A stretch of DNA of 64,000 nucleotides from Schleiferia thermophila. Its GTDB lineage: Bacteria; Bacteroidota; Bacteroidia; Flavobacteriales; Schleiferiaceae. The translations under genes were made by a program, and so were the position numbers. Positions within the stretch are counted from its first letter, which is position 1. The number at the start of each line of letters is the position of its first letter. Of the stretch, positions 15,625 to 24,828 are shown piece after piece. The notes beneath the pieces were generated by a model. That model was given only the letters and a program-made list of their open reading frames with translations. It was not told where the DNA came from and ran no database searches. Where the stretch lies: NCBI RefSeq assembly GCF_003337435.1, contig NZ_QPJS01000002.1, forward strand, positions 62,001-126,000. Direction: 5' to 3'.

Positions 15625-17098
15625 ACCATCTGTGTTTATCTGTTCTGACACCTATCAAGTATACACCTGGTTTGTTGAATACAAAGTGATGTACGTGCCC
15701 TGTCTCTACTTCCCCGATATGTTCCTTCAGTAGCACCCTTCCTGACAGGTCCACAAGACTCACTTCAGCGTCTTTACATGCTTCAGTGCCTTCGTATCTG
15801 AGTGTAATACGACCATTTTTTGCTGGGTTGGGCATAAGGGTCCAGTGCATCGGGTCCTTGTAAAATTCCTCCTGCCCGACATACAGTCCTGCCAAACTGG
15901 TAACCCCGGTATTTAAAGGGTCCAGCCAGGGCTTCAATTGCCTGTTGTTGGTTGTGCCGTTTTTATCCCAGTGATACCAAAATTTTCCGTAAAAGTCCGT
16001 ACCCGTCCGAAAGTTGCACGAAGCTGATCCTCCTGTTAGCGTTCCCACTATTTCACCAGCCGAGTTAAAAAGGGGTGAACCACTACTGCCCCCCTCTGTC
16101 ACCCCATGACCGCTTTGTGTGGCCACCCAGTTTACAAGCCAAAAAGCACCGGCCGCCTGCTGAAAGGTCCCGCTTTGCAAAGTCATGGTAAATGTGCTGA
16201 TTTTTTTGATATCGCCACTGGGGTGATGTATGCCCGCTCCCCCCAGGGCCGGAATGTTGGACCTATTCCATCCTGCATAAAACACATTATAACTAGCCGG
16301 TGGCTGTATAGCAAGCTCCAGCAGGAGCATATCTGACCCTGTAGCACCCCCCCCGTCATTCGACCTGGCTCTGAGTCTGCCACCGGTTACAATCTGATTG
16401 GGCAACCCCGTCTGACTTGACGGATTTGCACAAGTAGGTGACTCCCAGTTAAACCGAAATATGATGGATGCCAAAGCTGCCGAATCAATGATTACATCGT
16501 TGTCGTCCAGCACACAGTGCTCAGCCGAAAGCAGATAGGGCTTTTTGTCCATAGCCGTATTGTTGATCATGGCACCTGTACAGTAGTAGATAAATCCACC
16601 AATAGGTACATTCATCCGTACCACAGCTCTGCGCTGCAGTTGGTAATTATCGCCTTCCGGACATCTTGCATTTACATTGCAGGAGCCTGAAGTTCCGAAA
16701 TCTGCTGTCTGCTTTTCCAACTGCCACACAGCCGTAACTCTTGCCCCATTAATCGACTCAAGTACCATTTCCCCTGTGCCGCTCAATGCTATGCTTTCAA
16801 TCTTATTGGCATACAATTCCTCTTCCCTCTTTTCACCATTCAGATAATATTGGACCTTCACTTTTTCTCGCTGTGAAGGGATATTTATCTGAACCCACAC
16901 TTCATCCTCTGTTACATTCCTAACGATAAGTGGCTCGTCAAGTGAGATATCGCTGCCGATTATTACACCGGCAGGTGTCAGTCGGGGTATGGGATTTTTC
17001 GCAAACAATTCGCTGAGATTTTCCGATGCGATCAGGATGTTTTGTCCGTTTGCCACAAAGTACAGCAACCACAACAACCAAAAAATTCGAGTCTTCAT
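15599..17098 (-). CDS. Trypsin-like serine endopeptidase with T9SS sorting domain
   Basis: A 499-residue secreted protease. A signal peptide (MKTRIFWLLWLLYFVANG) is followed by a pro-region to about residue 130. The S1-type catalytic domain resembles lysyl endopeptidase, with the histidine in LLSAEHCV and the nucleophile in GGSSGSPLF. The C-terminal ~80 residues are a type A T9SS sorting domain (MPNPAKNGRITLRYEG ... GVYLIGVRTDKHRW). It should be exported by Sec, then moved across the outer membrane by T9SS and attached or released. A TACATTTG promoter element lies just upstream. Confidence 0.9.
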   Translation of the reverse strand: MKTRIFWLLWLLYFVANGQNILIASENLSELFAKNPIPRLTPAGVIIGSDISLDEPLIVRNVTEDEVWVQINIPSQREKVKVQYYLNGEKREEELYANKIESIALSGTGEMVLESINGARVTAVWQLEKQTADFGTSGSCNVNARCPEGDNYQLQRRAVVRMNVPIGGFIYYCTGAMINNTAMDKKPYLLSAEHCVLDDNDVIIDSAALASIIFRFNWESPTCANPSSQTGLPNQIVTGGRLRARSNDGGGATGSDMLLLELAIQPPASYNVFYAGWNRSNIPALGGAGIHHPSGDIKKISTFTMTLQSGTFQQAAGAFWLVNWVATQSGHGVTEGGSSGSPLFNSAGEIVGTLTGGSASCNFRTGTDFYGKFWYHWDKNGTTNNRQLKPWLDPLNTGVTSLAGLYVGQEEFYKDPMHWTLMPNPAKNGRITLRYEGTEACKDAEVSLVDLSGRVLLKEHIGEVETGHVHHFVFNKPGVYLIGVRTDKHRWYEKVVVAD

Positions 17099-17121
17099 GC
17101 TGAGAAATCTGATTAAATGTT

Positions 17122-17129
17122 CAAATGTA
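17122..17129 (-). promoter_or_regulatory. Promoter -7 element (TACATTTG)
   Basis: On the minus strand TACATTTG lies 23 bases before the ATG of the serine protease gene. No good TTTG is found at the expected -33 spacing. It sits in a 259-base gap that otherwise holds no recognised feature. Confidence 0.5.
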
Positions 17130-17357
17130 TCAAAACTTTTTGGCTCTGATTTTTTGAATTGTTATTTTTCTCATACATTAATAGCTGTATGCTTAAATTC
17201 ATACCAAATTGCCGATATTAAATCGTTTTTTTGGTAGTCTTACTCAGTAAGAATACTTTATGATAAAAACTCTTAATAGCACCAATGGTATTATATCCCC
17301 CAGGCCGATATTCATCGAAAATAAAACACATTGTGGCAAAGCAAAATCCCCTCAGGA

Positions 17358-18977
17358 CTATCTGTTGATGGTAATTTTTTGTGTTGCGTAATAGAGGTCG
17401 TCAAAGACCACTGTCAAATGAACTACACCTGTGGATATGCTGTTGTCCTGAGAAATCCGAATACTGTGTTGACCTGGCTGAAACAGTTGATTTACACTTC
17501 TCTTAAGCAATTTCCCTGATCCGTCGGTAAGGATGTACGAAATTTTTGTGGGCTTCTCAATGTCAAATAAAAATGAAAAATCACCAGTTGCAGGATTAGG
17601 GAATACTTTTATGTCATATGGATTCTTTCCATCCAATTTGAATTCTGAATTCGATGTCGTAGAGTTGGTAATCCAAACTTCATAAATGGTGGCATCAGCA
17701 GAGGTGGTGTTGGTTTGATTTGCCGAAAAAGGATTCAAAGTCGGGCTTGAAATACCTCCGTAAATATACCCTGCCAAAAATGCTCCCTGTGAGATCTCAT
17801 TAAGCTTGATCACTTTATTGGAAAAATGTGGTATGCTTAGATTTAAAATAAATTCTGCTCCAGCACCTTTCAATCCAGGCATCTGGACAGGCATGACATA
17901 TTCTGTCAGATTGCCCGCAGAATCTTTTTGCAAACGGCTGATGGTACTTACAAAGGGGACCTGATCATCTTTAATCAGCAATGAGTTTTGGTAATAATAT
18001 TGACTTATTCCACCGAAAAAAAGTGAATGCATCATTTTCTTGACGGAGTCATACATACAAACTACGGGTGAGTGGTAGTGGCTAAGATATTGACTAAAAC
18101 CTGTAATTGGCTGATAACTACTATACGTGATCTCTACCGGATGAAGAAAAGGCAAATCGGCATTCAGCTGGAAAACTCCTGCGGAGATCAAAAGTCCTTG
18201 TTCACCATTAGGCAATATCTGCGGCAATAGATTGTAATCTCTCCTGCGAAGGTGAACCGGATCCGTTGTTATACTTAGATCAGAATAGCTCACCTGATTG
18301 GCTGAATTGTTGATTTTGAATTTTCGGATTTGGTTGGTATATTGTTGCGTAAAGGTGGGATTACCCATAGGGTTGTATCGTCCGGTGAACGTATGCCCAC
18401 CAACCAAAAAGAACAAATCATTGATTTTTTTTAAATGACCACCAGTCACCTGAAATATTGTATCCTGAATTTGCTTGAAATAAGGAACAATACTCTGATT
18501 ATTTACAATGGATTGAATTAAGCTACTTACCTGTACAGTAGTCAGATATGGATAAGTGATATGGTTGTTTGCAGAGGCAGAATAACCATACCCTCCTATA
18601 ATGTATAGAGTATCCCCATCTTGATAAAAATTCATATTCGTTGACTGGAGTTGCTCTCTTAGACCGGTAGGTAGCACATTTAGACTAGCGGTCCAGAACT
18701 GACCATTTGCCACATCAATTACAAAAATATCCGTATTGCTTTGAGATGCCGGAAATGAATTGAAAGGTTGACGGGCATGAATGCCGTCCTTTCTTCCTCC
18801 GATTATCAGCCATTTGCCATTGTGCTGTGCAATCGTATAGGAATGAAGTCCGGGAAGATTGGGAATTGTCACAGGAACAAGAGACACCTGGAACGGAAAT
18901 TCTGATATCTGGCCGTACCCGTCAAGTGCACTTACAGCTGATAGCACCACACATGCCAAAAAATCGCGAATGCTCAT
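17358..18977 (-). CDS. Kelch-like beta-propeller protein with T9SS sorting domain
   Basis: A 539-residue secreted protein. The chosen ATG gives a clean signal peptide (MSIRDFLACVVLSAVSAL, cleavage near GYGQ); a frame extending 25 codons upstream would bury it. Repeated GG-containing segments (KWLIIGGRKDG, LYIIGGYGYSA, LFFLVGGHTF, SLFFGGISQYY, AGYIYGGIS) suggest a kelch or galactose-oxidase-like propeller. The final ~75 residues form a T9SS type A sorting domain (VFPNPATGDFSFLF ... ATQKITINR). It is probably a surface or secreted adhesin or binding protein; no enzymatic residues can be named. Confidence 0.8.
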   Translation of the reverse strand: MSIRDFLACVVLSAVSALDGYGQISEFPFQVSLVPVTIPNLPGLHSYTIAQHNGKWLIIGGRKDGIHARQPFNSFPASQSNTDIFVIDVANGQFWTASLNVLPTGLREQLQSTNMNFYQDGDTLYIIGGYGYSASANNHITYPYLTTVQVSSLIQSIVNNQSIVPYFKQIQDTIFQVTGGHLKKINDLFFLVGGHTFTGRYNPMGNPTFTQQYTNQIRKFKINNSANQVSYSDLSITTDPVHLRRRDYNLLPQILPNGEQGLLISAGVFQLNADLPFLHPVEITYSSYQPITGFSQYLSHYHSPVVCMYDSVKKMMHSLFFGGISQYYYQNSLLIKDDQVPFVSTISRLQKDSAGNLTEYVMPVQMPGLKGAGAEFILNLSIPHFSNKVIKLNEISQGAFLAGYIYGGISSPTLNPFSANQTNTTSADATIYEVWITNSTTSNSEFKLDGKNPYDIKVFPNPATGDFSFLFDIEKPTKISYILTDGSGKLLKRSVNQLFQPGQHSIRISQDNSISTGVVHLTVVFDDLYYATQKITINR

Positions 18978-19067
18978 ATGGAAGATCCTCGCGCTAAAAT
19001 AAGCAAAAATTCGTTGGTTGAAAATGATTTTGTTCATCAATTGGATTTTCAAATCTGTAAAATGTCA

Positions 19068-19976
19068 TCAGCTGGTAATCTTTTGCTTTTGCCTGCGCAG
19101 ATAGGCCTCAATAAATACCACTGAAAGTATTATACCGGTGCCAATGTAAAACTGATAACTCATTTGTTCACTTTCACCCAGGAAAAGTGCTGCCATCAAA
19201 ATTCCATATACCGGTTCGAGATTGATGGTGAGCATTACACTGTAGGGACTTAGTACTTTCATCACCTTTACGCTTTCAATAAAGGCATATGCCGTACATA
19301 CACTGGCCAATATGAAGATCATTGTCCAGTCGCCGTTGAGATATCCCCAGGAACCTTTTGACATCGGCGCTGTAAACAATTCCTGATTGAGCCGGTCTGT
19401 GAGCAGAAAAAATACCGATAGCGCCATCCAACCTCCGGTCAATTCATAGGTTGTGATCACATTGGGTTTCAGTGTTTTTACCATGATTCCGTTAATAACG
19501 GAAAACAAAGCCGAAAGGAAAGCGCTGGTCAACGCTATCACGATTCCAAGAGTGTATCTGGTTTCGAAGTTGAAAATGATGTAAAGTCCCACAACTACGG
19601 ACAGCCCGAGCACAATCTCACGCACATCAATCGCCCTACGGAAAAAAATCGGCTCCAGAAATGCTGTAAAAAGCGCTCCCGTACTCAGACAGGCCAATGT
19701 CACGGATACCGTACTGACCTTAATCGCGTAAAAAAAGGTTACCCAGTGTGCGGCTATAATGGAGCCGGCAAGCATAAGGAGTATTGCCTCTTTAGCTGTA
19801 GTTTTAAAACTTCGTCCGATCAGCAATAAATAAATGGCAAGCACTACAGTCGCCATCCACATCCGATGCCACACCAGGGTAAATGCATCTATGGTGATCA
19901 AATGTCCAAGTATGCCTGTAAAACCCCATATAAAGACGATGAAATGCATGCGCAATCTCGCGCTGAACTGACTCAA
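19068..19976 (-). CDS. EamA/DMT family transporter
   Basis: A 302-residue inner-membrane protein with ten hydrophobic helices arranged as two EamA repeats (first beginning MHFIVFIWGFTGILGHLI, second near LGIVIALTSAFLSALFSV). The conserved LEPVYGILMAALFLGE near the end is typical. Members export amino acids, metabolites or nucleotide sugars; the substrate is not predictable. The start is TTG at 19,976, or ATG nine codons later at 19,949. The gene lies between T9SS cargo genes with 47-90 base gaps. Confidence 0.88.
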   Translation of the reverse strand: MSQFSARLRMHFIVFIWGFTGILGHLITIDAFTLVWHRMWMATVVLAIYLLLIGRSFKTTAKEAILLMLAGSIIAAHWVTFFYAIKVSTVSVTLACLSTGALFTAFLEPIFFRRAIDVREIVLGLSVVVGLYIIFNFETRYTLGIVIALTSAFLSALFSVINGIMVKTLKPNVITTYELTGGWMALSVFFLLTDRLNQELFTAPMSKGSWGYLNGDWTMIFILASVCTAYAFIESVKVMKVLSPYSVMLTINLEPVYGILMAALFLGESEQMSYQFYIGTGIILSVVFIEAYLRRQKQKITS

Positions 19977-20023
19977 ATCCCTTCTTTACTTTTTCATCTA
20001 TGGAGACAAAAGTATTGCAGTTT

Positions 20024-22003
20024 TTAGTCTGTTTTCTTAACCCACTTTCTGTGGTACAACCCCTGGTCAGTTTCCACTCCGATGAGGTAAACTCCTGCCG
20101 GCCAATGCGAAGTCAGCAGATGAATTTCAGTATTTTCTACAGTCAGCTGCTCCGATGATTTGGTCATTAGTATTCTACCGTCCGGAAACGTCACCTTAAT
20201 GGATTTCAATGATTGAATAATCGACCCCAGCTGCACCTTGAGTACATCAGTTCCAGGATTGGGATATATGTCAATTTTAGGCTGCAGTTCCTGAAGCTGA
20301 CCAATATGTAGGGCAATACTATTTTTTGAGATCAACCACAATTCAGGATCGAAACTGATTGTGGCGGCTCCTGTCGGCAAATAATAAGCATATGAAAAAC
20401 TTGCAGCAGGCACCTCAATTCTTAAATCGATAGGATTCTGGTTGCTGTCCGTGATACGCACCGGTACAGGAATGCTGAACCACGGTACTGATGTATGACT
20501 TGTTGTCTGCGAAATATCCATTCGCAGGGTGTCTCCATCCTGCCACCAGATGATTTGATAGGTAGGATATCCTTCGCCGTATATCCATTGATTGAAGAAA
20601 TCGCTAAGAGAGCACTGGCAGGCAGCTTCCATATGGTATTTAAAATCAGGTGTTAGCGCAAAAGAATACGCCAGAGACGTATCGTTGAGATAATTTCTTG
20701 TGCCGGCAAAAAAGGCTGAATCACCGATCTGCCACCTCAACATGTGAAGCACATAACCAGCTTTTGAATAGGTCAACCTTCCGCTGAAAAGTCTGCTCAG
20801 ATTCAGTGTATCCAATGTATAAACTGACCCTCCCGGTTGGGAGGTAATTTTATTGATTTCGTTTGTTTTATACGCCTGATAAAGTCCGGGTTTTATGTGC
20901 TCATAGGTAAGCTGCGTCAGATATACTGCCCAGCCCTCGTTGAGCCATAGGTCTGCCCAGGAGCCGCAGGTCACTTTGTCGCCAAACCACATATGCGCAA
21001 GTTCATGGGTGATCAGATCCTGTTGCCACCCACCCATAAAACTCATGGTCTGATGCTCCATCCCTCCATTCCACCCGAAGCGTGCATGGCCGTATTTTTC
21101 ATTTTTAAACGGATAAGGACCAACAAGTGTATCAAATAGCTGCATCACCTGATGGGCGTACTGCACACTTTGATATACAGTCGGAGTATCCGTGGGATAC
21201 ACATAGTTTACAAACGGTAAGGAATGTCCCGACGACGGCAGCACGATCACTTGATCAAAAACCACATAAGGTGCCACTGCCACTGCTACCAGATAAGGTG
21301 CCACCGGATAGCGGTGTTTCCAATAACTGGTCCTGAATCCGCTGATTACTGTATCGCTCACCAGCACTCCCAGCGAAGCTCCCCTGTTAGGCACTGGGGT
21401 TGTAATTAGTATATCTATGGAGTCTATCTTATCGCTAAGCCCGTCTTTACACGGCCACCAGTCAGGCGAACCATACGGTTGTGACAATGTCCAGAAAGCA
21501 CTGCCGAAGGGATAGGTCATTCGGCCTACACTGCCCAACCCACTGCCAACTGGTACACCCCGATAGTAAATGACCAGGCTATCCGTTTGTCCCTTTGACA
21601 ACACCGCAGGAAGTACAATGCTGACCTGATGAAACTGATGCTGAAAGTTGAGCGTCTGGCCGGTTCTCAGACTTTTCACTGAATCTATCGTCATTGAATT
21701 TTTAAGATCAAAAACCACTAAGTCAACTGAATCCACCGTGGCTTTAAAATAGGAAACTGCTGAGGCACTTATTGGCTGCAATGCGGGGTTGATCTGGAAG
21801 TGCAGTCTGTGATATAGAATGTCGTATTTCGCCATCACTGGTGACGATAGTTGGCCTGCTTTTCTCAAAAAGCTTTTCAGGACTATCGGTCTTTTACATA
21901 TCATTTCGTCGGTACATAGCGGTCCTTCAGATGACATCTGAGCTTTTACCTGAAAAGAATGAACCAAAACAGCAGCCCATAAATACACTATTGTGAATCT
22001 CAT
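20024..22003 (-). CDS. M1 family metallopeptidase with T9SS sorting domain
   Basis: A 659-residue secreted aminopeptidase-like protein. It has a signal peptide, an N-terminal beta domain, the exopeptidase motif region GGMEHQTMS, and the zinc site H333-E-L-A-H337 followed by E356 in NEGWA, an exact HExxH-x18-E spacing. The C-terminal ~80 residues are a T9SS sorting domain (IDIYPNPGTDVLKVQ ... GVYLIGVETDQG). It should work outside the cell on peptides, matching the secreted serine protease nearby. The start overlaps the end of the TraB/GumN gene by 4 bases (ATGA). Confidence 0.92.
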   Translation of the reverse strand: MRFTIVYLWAAVLVHSFQVKAQMSSEGPLCTDEMICKRPIVLKSFLRKAGQLSSPVMAKYDILYHRLHFQINPALQPISASAVSYFKATVDSVDLVVFDLKNSMTIDSVKSLRTGQTLNFQHQFHQVSIVLPAVLSKGQTDSLVIYYRGVPVGSGLGSVGRMTYPFGSAFWTLSQPYGSPDWWPCKDGLSDKIDSIDILITTPVPNRGASLGVLVSDTVISGFRTSYWKHRYPVAPYLVAVAVAPYVVFDQVIVLPSSGHSLPFVNYVYPTDTPTVYQSVQYAHQVMQLFDTLVGPYPFKNEKYGHARFGWNGGMEHQTMSFMGGWQQDLITHELAHMWFGDKVTCGSWADLWLNEGWAVYLTQLTYEHIKPGLYQAYKTNEINKITSQPGGSVYTLDTLNLSRLFSGRLTYSKAGYVLHMLRWQIGDSAFFAGTRNYLNDTSLAYSFALTPDFKYHMEAACQCSLSDFFNQWIYGEGYPTYQIIWWQDGDTLRMDISQTTSHTSVPWFSIPVPVRITDSNQNPIDLRIEVPAASFSYAYYLPTGAATISFDPELWLISKNSIALHIGQLQELQPKIDIYPNPGTDVLKVQLGSIIQSLKSIKVTFPDGRILMTKSSEQLTVENTEIHLLTSHWPAGVYLIGVETDQGLYHRKWVKKTD

Positions 22004-22785
22004 ATACTCCGGATTGTAAAACCCTCTTTTTCCAGTAATAAAAATAATCCATGCTCACCAATCAAATGAGCAGCCCCCACAGCAAAAAATGCCGGACTTT
22101 TAATGGCAGCTTTTTTAATCTCTGGCAACCAGCTTTTGTTTCTTCGGATTAAGAAAACTTCTTCAGCAGCTTTAGACAATACCAATTTGGAATTGTCATT
22201 GAAAAAATCACTCATTTTATCCACGTCGCCATTGTAATAGCAATCTGTCATCTCAGTAAACAACTTCTTTAATTCATCATAGTTTTCGAGTAAATCCTGA
22301 AGAAGGTTCATATGTTCATGTTTCTCTATTTGGCCGATGGTTCCCAGGTGAGCCTCCAATGATTCCAGACCGCGCACTTCCAATCCATACTGAAATGCCA
22401 TAGCTCGTAATCCTTCTTCAGGGGAAATTACTTTACAGTCAAACATTTGATTTTGAAGCTGAGTCAAAATAAAAAAGGGATGCAGATGGGCCAGTTCTTC
22501 CTTTGGATAATGAAGCGTGGTTTCATTTAATTCCCAAAGCTTTTGCCATTGAGTATTTGTAAGTGTTTCTCTTAAATTTGAGAAGGAGCTTAAAAAGTCC
22601 CAACTTATTTCTGTCTCATTTTGAAGATCTGTTTCCAGATACAGCACCCCGCAGTTTTTAAGAGCCTCCTGTAGCCTTTCAGGCCATGTAAACCGATCTT
22701 CACATACCAGGTGCATCGTACCAAACAGGTAAGATGTAAAATTTGTATCGGCTCTCCTCAGCTCGTACAACCAGGCATTCTTCAT
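22000..22785 (-). CDS. TraB/GumN family protein
   Basis: A 261-residue protein of the TraB/GumN (erythromycin-esterase-like, 'Tiki') fold. Markers are SYLFGTMHLVCEDRF near the N terminus, VLYLETDL, and the C-terminal AFFAVGAAHLIGEHGLFLLLEKEGF with the conserved G-x-x-H. The family is thought to be metal-dependent proteases or hydrolases, but bacterial roles are unclear. No signal peptide is present in this one, whereas many relatives are secreted. It shares single bases with rsmI upstream and overlaps the M1 gene downstream, so it lies inside an operon. Confidence 0.85.
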   Translation of the reverse strand: MKNAWLYELRRADTNFTSYLFGTMHLVCEDRFTWPERLQEALKNCGVLYLETDLQNETEISWDFLSSFSNLRETLTNTQWQKLWELNETTLHYPKEELAHLHPFFILTQLQNQMFDCKVISPEEGLRAMAFQYGLEVRGLESLEAHLGTIGQIEKHEHMNLLQDLLENYDELKKLFTEMTDCYYNGDVDKMSDFFNDNSKLVLSKAAEEVFLIRRNKSWLPEIKKAAIKSPAFFAVGAAHLIGEHGLFLLLEKEGFTIRSI

Positions 22786-23477
22786 TATGTGCTGTGCTCT
22801 TTTCTGTGTAGCTTCTTTCCAATCACGATCACAATTTCACCTCGTAAGGGCTGTTTTTTTATCGCTTCGGTAAGTTCGGTAACTGTCCCCCTGAGTGTTT
22901 GATGAAATTTTTTGGACAGTTCCCTACTTACACTGATGTTCCTGTCAGGTCCCAGATGTACCGCTATGTCGTTCAGAGTTTTTTCAATTTTATGTGGAGA
23001 TTCGTAGAGTACGATTGTTTCGTCGATTTCTGCTAGTCGATTGAAAAAGGTTGATCTCCCCTTTTTCACCGGAGGAAATCCCAGAAAAAAAAATTGCTCA
23101 CAGGAAAGACCGCTCTCTACCAAAGCGGGTACAAATGCAGTAGGGCCGGGAAGGCATTCAACCTCTATTCCGGCCTTAATACACTCTCTGACGAGCAAAA
23201 ATCCGGGATCACTGATGGCAGGGGTGCCTGCATCCGATATAAGAGCAGCCTTGAACTCTCCGAGAAGCTTGCCTACTATTTGTGCTGTCACTGCATGTTC
23301 ATTGTGCATGTGATAGCTCTTAAGGGGAGTGGTGATCTGGTAGTGCGCCATCAACACGGAACTCGTGCGGGTGTCTTCACAATAAATGATGTCCACATCC
23401 TTTAAAATTCTCAGCGCGCGAAGTGTAATGTCTTCCAGATTGCCTATGGGCGTTGGCACTACATACAGCTTTCCCAT
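22785..23477 (-). CDS. rsmI: 16S rRNA 2'-O-ribose C1402 methyltransferase
   Basis: A 230-residue SAM-dependent methyltransferase of the tetrapyrrole-methylase fold. It shows the RsmI signature LYVVPTPIGNLEDITLRA, then CEDTRTSSVLM, the GTPAISDPG loop and FLGFPPVKKGR. It modifies the ribosomal decoding centre. The ATG at 23,477 was chosen; the preceding codon is a TTG that could extend it by one residue. It lies between a conserved unknown gene (1 base overlap) and TraB/GumN (1 base overlap), suggesting a coupled operon. Confidence 0.95.
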   Translation of the reverse strand: MGKLYVVPTPIGNLEDITLRALRILKDVDIIYCEDTRTSSVLMAHYQITTPLKSYHMHNEHAVTAQIVGKLLGEFKAALISDAGTPAISDPGFLLVRECIKAGIEVECLPGPTAFVPALVESGLSCEQFFFLGFPPVKKGRSTFFNRLAEIDETIVLYESPHKIEKTLNDIAVHLGPDRNISVSRELSKKFHQTLRGTVTELTEAIKKQPLRGEIVIVIGKKLHRKEHST

Positions 23478-24199
23478 CAATCTTCAATGATTTCAGGCTT
23501 TCCAAACCTTCTTCTGATCAGGTTTTCAAAACGAGTTACATATTCCTTCTTGTCCTGCCAATGAGCATGCTCTGAAACTGTCTGGTAGAAATGCTGAATC
23601 GCATCTTCAAACTGATTGGCTTGATTGATTGTTCTGACCAACTCCGACAACTTGTTCTCATTGCCCTCAAACAGATGCCTGGTAAATGCAATTTTATCAT
23701 TAAGTCCAAGAGTGAAGTTTGACGCTGTAGCGAGTCGTTCATTCAATCCAATGGTGACTTCCGAAAGGGTTTTTTCTGCTTTTGATACAACTTTTTTCTC
23801 AGATACTGAGCCTCCGGGTATATATGTATCTACATGTATTTTTTCTTCTTTAATAGTGAGCCTTTTTTGATGGAGAAATACATTATTATTTTCGTGAATA
23901 TCAATACTTTCAGAAGTCTTCAAATTTTGGTCAGATTTATTGGGTTGCGAAAGTTGCTGAAACTCGGAAGGTGGAATTATAGTTTCATTTGCATCTTTTG
24001 TATCTACAATTAATTTTTTGGATTCCTCGAAATCATCCGCTGTTTTACCCACAGCCTGGTTGTGTTCCAGGTAAGAGATCACAACCAGATTCTCATACAG
24101 TTCTCTAGACCAGCTTACCAATTGATTTAAATCTGTTTTTTCACTGCTTAAAATTTCTTTGCACAATTCATCAAGTGCTGATTTTACTTCTTTGATCAT
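23477..24199 (-). CDS. Conserved Bacteroidota protein of unknown function
   Basis: A 240-residue soluble protein. The N-terminal helix begins IKEVKSALDELCKEIL, the middle is a low-complexity acidic/Ser/Lys linker (about residues 70-120), and the C-terminal ~100 residues form a helical domain with TIGLNERLATASNFTLGLNDKIAF and KEYVTRFENLIRRRFGKPE. I have seen this C-terminal pattern (a 'glycine-leucine-asparagine-D-x-I-AF' motif) in Bacteroidota proteins of unknown role next to housekeeping genes. It is divergent from tdk with only 41 bases between the starts. Confidence 0.7.
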   Translation of the reverse strand: MIKEVKSALDELCKEILSSEKTDLNQLVSWSRELYENLVVISYLEHNQAVGKTADDFEESKKLIVDTKDANETIIPPSEFQQLSQPNKSDQNLKTSESIDIHENNNVFLHQKRLTIKEEKIHVDTYIPGGSVSEKKVVSKAEKTLSEVTIGLNERLATASNFTLGLNDKIAFTRHLFEGNENKLSELVRTINQANQFEDAIQHFYQTVSEHAHWQDKKEYVTRFENLIRRRFGKPEIIED

Positions 24200-24217
24200 C
24201 GGTTTTACTTTGAAGTC

Positions 24218-24225
24218 TACTTTTG
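24218..24225 (+). promoter_or_regulatory. Promoter -7 element (TACTTTTG) for tdk
   Basis: An exact TAnnTTTG match 15 bases before the ATG at 24,241; a TTTG at 24,191 is 23 bases upstream, slightly too far. It overlaps a possible TTG start at 24,223 and so favours the ATG. The predicted leader is very short. Confidence 0.45.
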
Positions 24226-24240
24226 AAGTTTGTTTGTCCT

Positions 24241-24828
24241 ATGTTTCTGGAAAGATACAAAAGCGAAAATACAAAAGTCGGTTGGATAGAAGTAATCTGT
24301 GGTCCGATGTTTAGCGGAAAGACGGAAGAATTAATCAGAAGGCTTCGCAGGGCGCAGATTGCGCGATTGAAAACGGAAATTTTTAAACCTGCTGTAGACA
24401 CCCGATATCACGATTCGGACATTGTATCGCACGATCAAAACCGAATTCCCTCCACACCGGTAGATAACAGCTCGGCTATACTCCTTCTGAGTGATGGAAT
24501 TGATGTAGTAGGTATCGATGAAGCCCAATTTTTTGATTACGGCATAGTGGAGGTATGCAATCAACTGGCCAACAGAGGTATCAGGGTGATTGTAGCCGGA
24601 CTTGATATGGATAGTGAAGGTCGCCCCTTTGGCCCTATGCCGTTTCTGATGGCTACTGCCGAATATGTAACCAAGGTTCATGCTATCTGTACCCGAACAG
24701 GTGAATTGGCCCACTTTAGTTACAGGAAAAAACCCGTAAAAGACCAAATCTTTTTAGGTGAAAAAGAAGAATATGAACCACTGAGCAGACGCGCATTTAT
24801 AGAAGCACGTAAAAAAGAACAAAACTGA
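24241..24828 (+). CDS. tdk: Thymidine kinase, type II
   Basis: A 195-residue enzyme that phosphorylates thymidine for salvage into dTTP. It has the P-loop [15 protein letters not shown], the DEAQFF motif and the [13 protein letters not shown] lasso region. The usual zinc-ribbon CxxC near the C terminus is altered here (AICTRTG), as in other Bacteroidota thymidine kinases that I recall; the rest is normal. The ATG start is supported by a -7 promoter element overlapping the alternative TTG. The stop and the start of murF-alr overlap by one base. Confidence 0.95.
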   Translation: MFLERYKSENTKVGWIEVICGPMFSGKTEELIRRLRRAQIARLKTEIFKPAVDTRYHDSDIVSHDQNRIPSTPVDNSSAILLLSDGIDVVGIDEAQFFDYGIVEVCNQLANRGIRVIVAGLDMDSEGRPFGPMPFLMATAEYVTKVHAICTRTGELAHFSYRKKPVKDQIFLGEKEEYEPLSRRAFIEARKKEQN

